Shown piece after piece: positions 41,424 to 44,923 of a stretch of 44,923 bases of DNA. The notes under the pieces were generated by a model. The model was not told the DNA's origin and ran no database searches. It saw only the letters and a list, made by a program, of their open reading frames with translations. How positions within the stretch are numbered: position 1 is the first letter of the stretch; each line of letters starts with the position of its first letter. This DNA comes from an uncultured Bacteroidales bacterium (GTDB lineage Bacteria; Bacteroidota; Bacteroidia; Bacteroidales; UBA932): assembly GCA_900318565.1 (NCBI GenBank), contig ONLD01000010.1:1-44923 (forward strand), in the 5' to 3' direction. Both the position numbers and the translations under genes were made by a program.

Positions 41424-42777
41424 GGAGAGTGCTGTGATGCCCGGCCTCCTTGAGAAACCGCTTCAACAGGAAGGCGAGGAAATATGGGAACGTGTAAAAC
41501 TTGCCACCCCATCCGATATTCTTGTACCCTAACTTGATTCCATAGGAGACATCAGGATAAGACTGCCAATCGATGAGGTGGTTTAGTGAGGCAGTGGCTC
41601 CGTCACGTGCCTTTACCTCGACAGGAATCAGCGAGTCGGAATCGCGGACGAAGAAGTCCATTTCCAAAGCCGGGTTATCGTTCTTATAGTAGTACAGTTG
41701 CTCATAGCCGGATTTGCGAAGCATTTCGCCGACGACGTTTTCATAGATGGCACCTTTATAGGTACCGAAGTTTTTATTGGCCCGTAGATCTTCCTGGGCC
41801 TCCTCGTCCAAAGAAGCAATGAGCAGGCCCGTGTCGTGATAATAGACTTTGTATGTATCGGCGTCGTAGTTGCCTTTGAGGGGGAGTTCCGGATTGCTTA
41901 AGCAGTAACAAACATTCACCACGCCGGCTTTCTCCAGCCACTCAACGGCACCGATGTATTCACGATTCCTGGCTCCATGGGCCACTTTGGTAATCTGAAA
42001 CTTCTTGCTGGTCTTGGCAAGAAAAGTAGAAATATGCCTGTAAACAGCCAGAATCTTGGCTTTGTCTGAATCCTTGGCGTATTTGGTGATATCTTCCTCG
42101 TAGTCAAGGAGCAGTTGCCGCAGTAGCTCCAGTGTACCGCCGAAGTGGCCGTTGTCGATGTACATCTTCACCACCTCCGGCATACCTCCTATGGTCATAT
42201 AGTCGCGGAAGATATCCATATAGGTGGACAATTCCAATTCGGAGAAAGGCGTGAGATTCACCATATGAGTGTAGAGATTCTCTACCTGCGTCTCGGAGTA
42301 TCCCCTTGCCCACAGGAACTCCTCAAAATCCATAGAGTGCATCTCATAATCCTCTTTGTTTCCAACGGCATTGGACTCAATCTCCTCATAGTAGATGCCC
42401 ATAAGAGGACCGGAGCAGATTACGTCATAACGCGGATCGGCGTTGAAGGATTTGAGGGATGTGGCACAATCAGGACAATTCTGTAGCTCGTCAAAGAAAA
42501 TGAGGGTCTTGTAAGGAATGAACTTCCAAGTGGGTTCAAGCAGGGATATGTTCTTGATAATAGTGTCCACCTCATAGCCGTTATCGAAAATAGATCGGAA
42601 CTTCTTCTGTAGGACAAAGTTTATTTCGATGACCGATTCATAATTCGCTTGCCCGAATGCTTGGATGGAACGGGTCTTCCCAATCTGCCTGGCTCCCTTG
42701 ACAATTAGTGGCTTACGCAGCGGATTCTGTTTCTATGAAGCAAGAAAAGTGTCAATTATTCTTTTCAGCAATTCCAT
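41401..42777 (-). pseudogene. DUF4143 AAA ATPase gene with an in-frame TAG
   Basis: Read from the ATG at 42777, the frame gives MELLKRIIDTFLAS, then TAG (42733-42735), then KQNPLRKPLIVKGARQIGKT with an intact Walker A. It continues without further stops for 444 codons through LIFFDELQNC (Walker B) to the C-terminal DUF4143-type domain with a PD-(D/E)XK-like EMDFFVR...PVEVKAR. Relatives usually have Trp at the stop, so TGG to TAG is the simple explanation. The longest frame without the stop starts with GTG at 42570 and lacks Walker A, so the ATPase should be inactive unless the stop is read through. These ATPases are of unclear function and often mobile. Confidence 0.75.
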
Positions 42778-42780
42778 AAT

Positions 42781-42826
42781 AAATCACATTTTCGGAATAA
42801 GTTTTACCCCAAAAATCACATTTTCG
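42781..42826. promoter_or_regulatory. paired direct repeats upstream of the DUF4143 ATPase
   Basis: AAATCACATTTTCG is found at 42781-42794 and again at 42813-42826, 32 bases apart (three helical turns), ending three bases before the ATG on the minus strand. It probably binds a regulator. On the minus strand GATTTTTG, one base off TAnnTTTG, overlaps the distal copy. Confidence 0.5.
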
Positions 42827-42909
42827 CGAAATCGCCCACCCGTTTTCAAGGTTAGCCTCAGTGTGTGCGCAGATCCGTAATGCGCGTCATTTTTACCAAG
42901 TTGCATATT

Positions 42910-43680
42910 CTAATGCTTGAAATAGTTGAAGTTGAACAAAGGGAAAGCGCTGAGGATAGCAACTTCGTCCTTTGGTATGATGAACTGAGATAACTGCGAT
43001 TCAAATATTCTCTGTTGCGAAATAGTACTCTTATCAGTGGGAATCTCTAGTTCTCCATTGCATATCTTATTTGCCTTGACCACATTTTGACGTTCCAACA
43101 AAGCCCAATTCTGCTTGACAGTAGATATTATTTTCTCGCTTGGAGATTTACGAAAATCGAAGACAATAAAGTCAAGACTTCCATAAGTTGAGAACGACTG
43201 GACTAAATCCTTAAATCCTTTATTATGGCAATCGGTTCGTGATACACAGTATTCCGAGAAATGACTGTCTGGCAACTCTTTTGTATATCTTATCGCTTCT
43301 ATCATAGGATAATTGATATAGAGTTGACCATTATCTGTTTCGTTGTTGAACAGTTCAAGCATCTCAGAAATCTGCCTGTTCATTTGCTCCATAGTCAAGT
43401 TTCTATTTTGGAAGTCATAATCGAAGAACAAGAAGATTTCGGAGAAATCAGAAGACTTGGTATCTGGACCGAATGGGCTTTCAGGACTATCCCTATACTT
43501 TTCCCGAAGGATTGATACGATATCCCCGCTTCCATCCAACGCTTTCAGTTGTCGATATAGCTCATAGATATTGTTTCCAAAGGAACAGACTATTGCCTGC
43601 CCCTTTGGGAAAAACAGGAATTCAAGTGTCCTGAAAATGTCCGGCTCGCGCCTCTTGCCTTCAAAAACGAACAATATCAT
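42910..43680 (-). CDS. Toprim-like nuclease subunit of a two-gene defence module
   Basis: The 256-residue protein begins with VFEGKRREPDIF, where Glu7 fits the conserved Toprim acid, and has EIFLFFDYDF with D87 and D89 as the Asp-x-Asp pair. A following YPMIEAIRY block resembles RloB and DUF4435/AriB-type proteins. It is probably a nuclease controlled by the ATPase encoded just upstream, whose stop overlaps its start by four bases. Family assignment is uncertain between RloB-like and PARIS-type AriB. It is AT-rich, as expected for acquired genes. Activity is inferred only. Confidence 0.7.
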   Translation of the reverse strand: MILFVFEGKRREPDIFRTLEFLFFPKGQAIVCSFGNNIYELYRQLKALDGSGDIVSILREKYRDSPESPFGPDTKSSDFSEIFLFFDYDFQNRNLTMEQMNRQISEMLELFNNETDNGQLYINYPMIEAIRYTKELPDSHFSEYCVSRTDCHNKGFKDLVQSFSTYGSLDFIVFDFRKSPSEKIISTVKQNWALLERQNVVKANKICNGELEIPTDKSTISQQRIFESQLSQFIIPKDEVAILSAFPLFNFNYFKH

Positions 43681-44777
43681 ACCTGGAACGCATTGCCTCT
43701 GAAGAGTTTTTCAATATTGTGTCCGAAACGAAGTTCCTTGTCCGTGCAATCGCAGAGCGGCTTAATCTTATTCTCGTTAAGAATGAAGTTACAGTCCGGT
43801 CGCAAAAGGTCATTCGTCATCAGATATGTATTATGAGAGGATGTGAATACCTGGCATTGCATGGCAAACAGCCGTTTGCAAACTTCAAAGGACAGTTTGA
43901 AATGGTAGAACGCATCAAACTCATCGATAAAGACAAAGGTGGCATTCCCCATGCGTTTCATCCAAAAATAAAGCAGCCGAAGATGTCTGGTTCCTGTGGA
44001 TACTATCAGATCAAAGAGAATCTTTTTTTTATCAATGACACAGAAGAGATTCTTATCTCCTGGGTTAGGGGTGGCGAACTTAAAATCCTGCCCGCTCACG
44101 TTCAACAAGAACCTCCTGAAATCATCAATCAATTTGTTGCGAATTATGTACTCATCTAGGAATGTCGTATTGTTCTCAAGTCCGATAAATTCAGTTATAT
44201 CCAAGCTGCGAAACCAAAGCATTCCATTGACGAACTTCTGCAGTTGCAACAGATAATGATCCGTAGCAAGCGGATAAGATGTCAGAAGGAAATTGACGAT
44301 AGACACGTTATTTGCGTTATCAGCCAGATTCTTTTGAAACATTGGATCCATCGGAAATTCCTTGACATCTATATGGAATTTACCCGCTTCCCTCTTAAAC
44401 AGCTGTCTCCCATCCACAAGCATTTCCTCGCTCCGGAGGAGTCCGTGATAGTCCTTGCTATATCGATACTCAACAGTCTGGGCGCCGAAAACAAAAGTAT
44501 AATCGAACTCTACCTGAATTGTCTGGCTGCCAGCATAAGTGAAGTTTATATAGTAGTCAGCCTTTTTCCATTTTTGGGTAAGATGATTCACTATGTCGAA
44601 GATGGCGAGACCAAAATTTGTCTTGCCAGAACCGTTGGGGCCATAGATGATACCATTCTTAATAATGTCATCCTTAATGGCATAAGTACTGAAATTATAG
44701 TTGCTATGCCTTGTAAGGTCTAGTTCAATTCTATCAGTAAATCCCCGGAAATTTTTTACGGAAAACTTTGCTAGCAT
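43677..44777 (-). CDS. AAA15-type ABC ATPase of a defence module, RloA/AriA-like
   Basis: The 366-residue protein has FSVKNFRGF at the start, Walker A GPNGSGKT (46-53), a signature-like STGTRHL, Walker B FVFIDEFD and the SSHNTYLM switch, in the order of SMC/ABC-type ATPases found in RloA, OLD, PARIS AriA and similar phage-defence systems. It is the first gene of a two-gene operon with the Toprim-like protein. A TATCTTTG box lies 25 bases upstream of the start. Such ATPases sense infection and activate the nuclease; here this is by analogy. Confidence 0.82.
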   Translation of the reverse strand: MLAKFSVKNFRGFTDRIELDLTRHSNYNFSTYAIKDDIIKNGIIYGPNGSGKTNFGLAIFDIVNHLTQKWKKADYYINFTYAGSQTIQVEFDYTFVFGAQTVEYRYSKDYHGLLRSEEMLVDGRQLFKREAGKFHIDVKEFPMDPMFQKNLADNANNVSIVNFLLTSYPLATDHYLLQLQKFVNGMLWFRSLDITEFIGLENNTTFLDEYIIRNKLIDDFRRFLLNVSGQDFKFATPNPGDKNLFCVIDKKKILFDLIVSTGTRHLRLLYFWMKRMGNATFVFIDEFDAFYHFKLSFEVCKRLFAMQCQVFTSSHNTYLMTNDLLRPDCNFILNENKIKPLCDCTDKELRFGHNIEKLFRGNAFQV

Positions 44778-44802
44778 AACTTTAGTGTTCTAATATTCAG
44801 TG

Positions 44803-44810
44803 CAAAGATA
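44803..44810 (-). promoter_or_regulatory. -7 box of the ATPase - Toprim operon
   Basis: TATCTTTG on the minus strand, 25 bases before the ATPase start codon. No TTG is seen 19-20 bases upstream. Confidence 0.5.
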
Positions 44811-44824
44811 ATAAAAGAAATTAT

Positions 44825-44869
44825 GAGGGTGACTAAAAAGTCTTAGGACTTGAGGTCATCCTCTTTTTT
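44825..44869 (+). terminator. nested hairpin with T tract
   Basis: GAGGGTGAC (44825-44833) pairs with GTCATCCTC (44855-44863, one G-T pair), AAGTC with GACTT inside, and six T follow on the plus strand. No plus-strand gene ends nearby, so it may be a bidirectional terminator or the end of a mobile element. Confidence 0.5.
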
Positions 44870-44923
44870 GTACAAATTCTTCCAGATAAAGGCTGGGCAT
44901 TTAAAATAAATAGCTATCCTTTT
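44843..44923 (-). CDS. possible 3' end of a gene running in from the window edge
   Basis: The minus frame is open from the edge to a TAA at 44843-44845 (26 residues, ending WKNLYKKEDDLKS). The stop lies within the hairpin above. The tail is plausible protein but too short for a family call and could be chance. Confidence 0.3.
   Translation of the reverse strand, partial: KRIAIYFKCPAFIWKNLYKKEDDLKS

Noticed and set aside
41147..41437. 96-residue ORF overlapping tRNA-Ser
   Set aside because: It translates the tRNA and the dispersed repeat; no gene-like signal.
42733..42735. TAG read as pyrrolysine or as a recoded sense codon
   Set aside because: No pyl genes or suppressor tRNA are visible and other genes in the window end with TAG (for example aspS and comF), so ordinary nonsense is simpler.
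44825..44923. Insertion-sequence end at the right edge
   Set aside because: A hairpin and a short open frame are seen, but no terminal inverted repeat pair or transposase motif can be shown within the window.

Overview
The window is a dense, GC-rich stretch of a Bacteroidales chromosome. Evidence for that: housekeeping promoters fit the Bacteroidetes TTG-N19/20-TAnnTTTG pattern, there is an STN-type TonB receptor followed by a DUF4249 lipoprotein, an S46 dipeptidyl-peptidase, a second EF-G resembling Bacteroides EF-G2, and many lipoproteins. An uncultured gut or rumen lineage (Rikenellaceae or Cryptobacteroides-like) is my guess, not something shown here.

Layout. 1-1.8 kb: end of an unknown gene, a YfbK-type VWA lipoprotein and a small convergent lipoprotein. 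1.86-2.10 kb: array A, five 52-bp repeats. 2.2-6.9 kb (minus): operon rnhB - S46 peptidase - mrp - rsmA, with a dispersed 28-bp repeat inserted in frame in rsmA. 6.9-9.8 kb: divergent XRE regulator, a small protein and an EF-G2-like gene closed by a strong terminator. 9.8-10.9 kb (minus): ECF sigma factor and a reduced FecR-like anti-sigma factor. 11.1-13.7 kb (minus): a tightly overlapped three-gene unit, AbiEi-like regulator / AbiEii-like nucleotidyltransferase / PP2C phosphatase, with a palindromic operator. 14-19.8 kb (plus): three lipoprotein genes, each behind the same 77-bp promoter element, then an STN TonB receptor and a DUF4249 lipoprotein. The promoter element matches the one in front of the anti-sigma gene, so sigma factor, anti-sigma, receptor and lipoproteins form one predicted surface-signalling regulon. 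19.8-27.3 kb: yraN, then minus-strand murA - thrA - dapB - dapA, then aspS and a TSCPD protein.

27.4-29.5 kb: a REP-associated tyrosine transposase (RAYT/Y1 HUH) flanked by array B (3 units) and array C (17 units) of the same 52-bp repeat found in array A. All 25 units keep the 52-bp step without an indel while their sequence varies; this is the strongest candidate for an undescribed system here. 29.5-31.6 kb: a fusion of an S51-type peptidase with an ATP-grasp ligase. 31.6-41.0 kb (plus): murB, then a long compact operon cdaA - mutS2 - manC - mtaD-like - aminopeptidase P - fabG-like - comF. 41.13 kb: tRNA-Ser(GCT), followed by an accessory region with a second copy of the 28-bp repeat, a DUF4143 ATPase gene broken by one in-frame TAG, and a two-gene ATPase plus Toprim-like nuclease module resembling PARIS or RloAB defence pairs. 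The accessory genes at 11-16 kb and 41.4-44.9 kb are visibly more AT-rich than the core genes, which suggests transfer.
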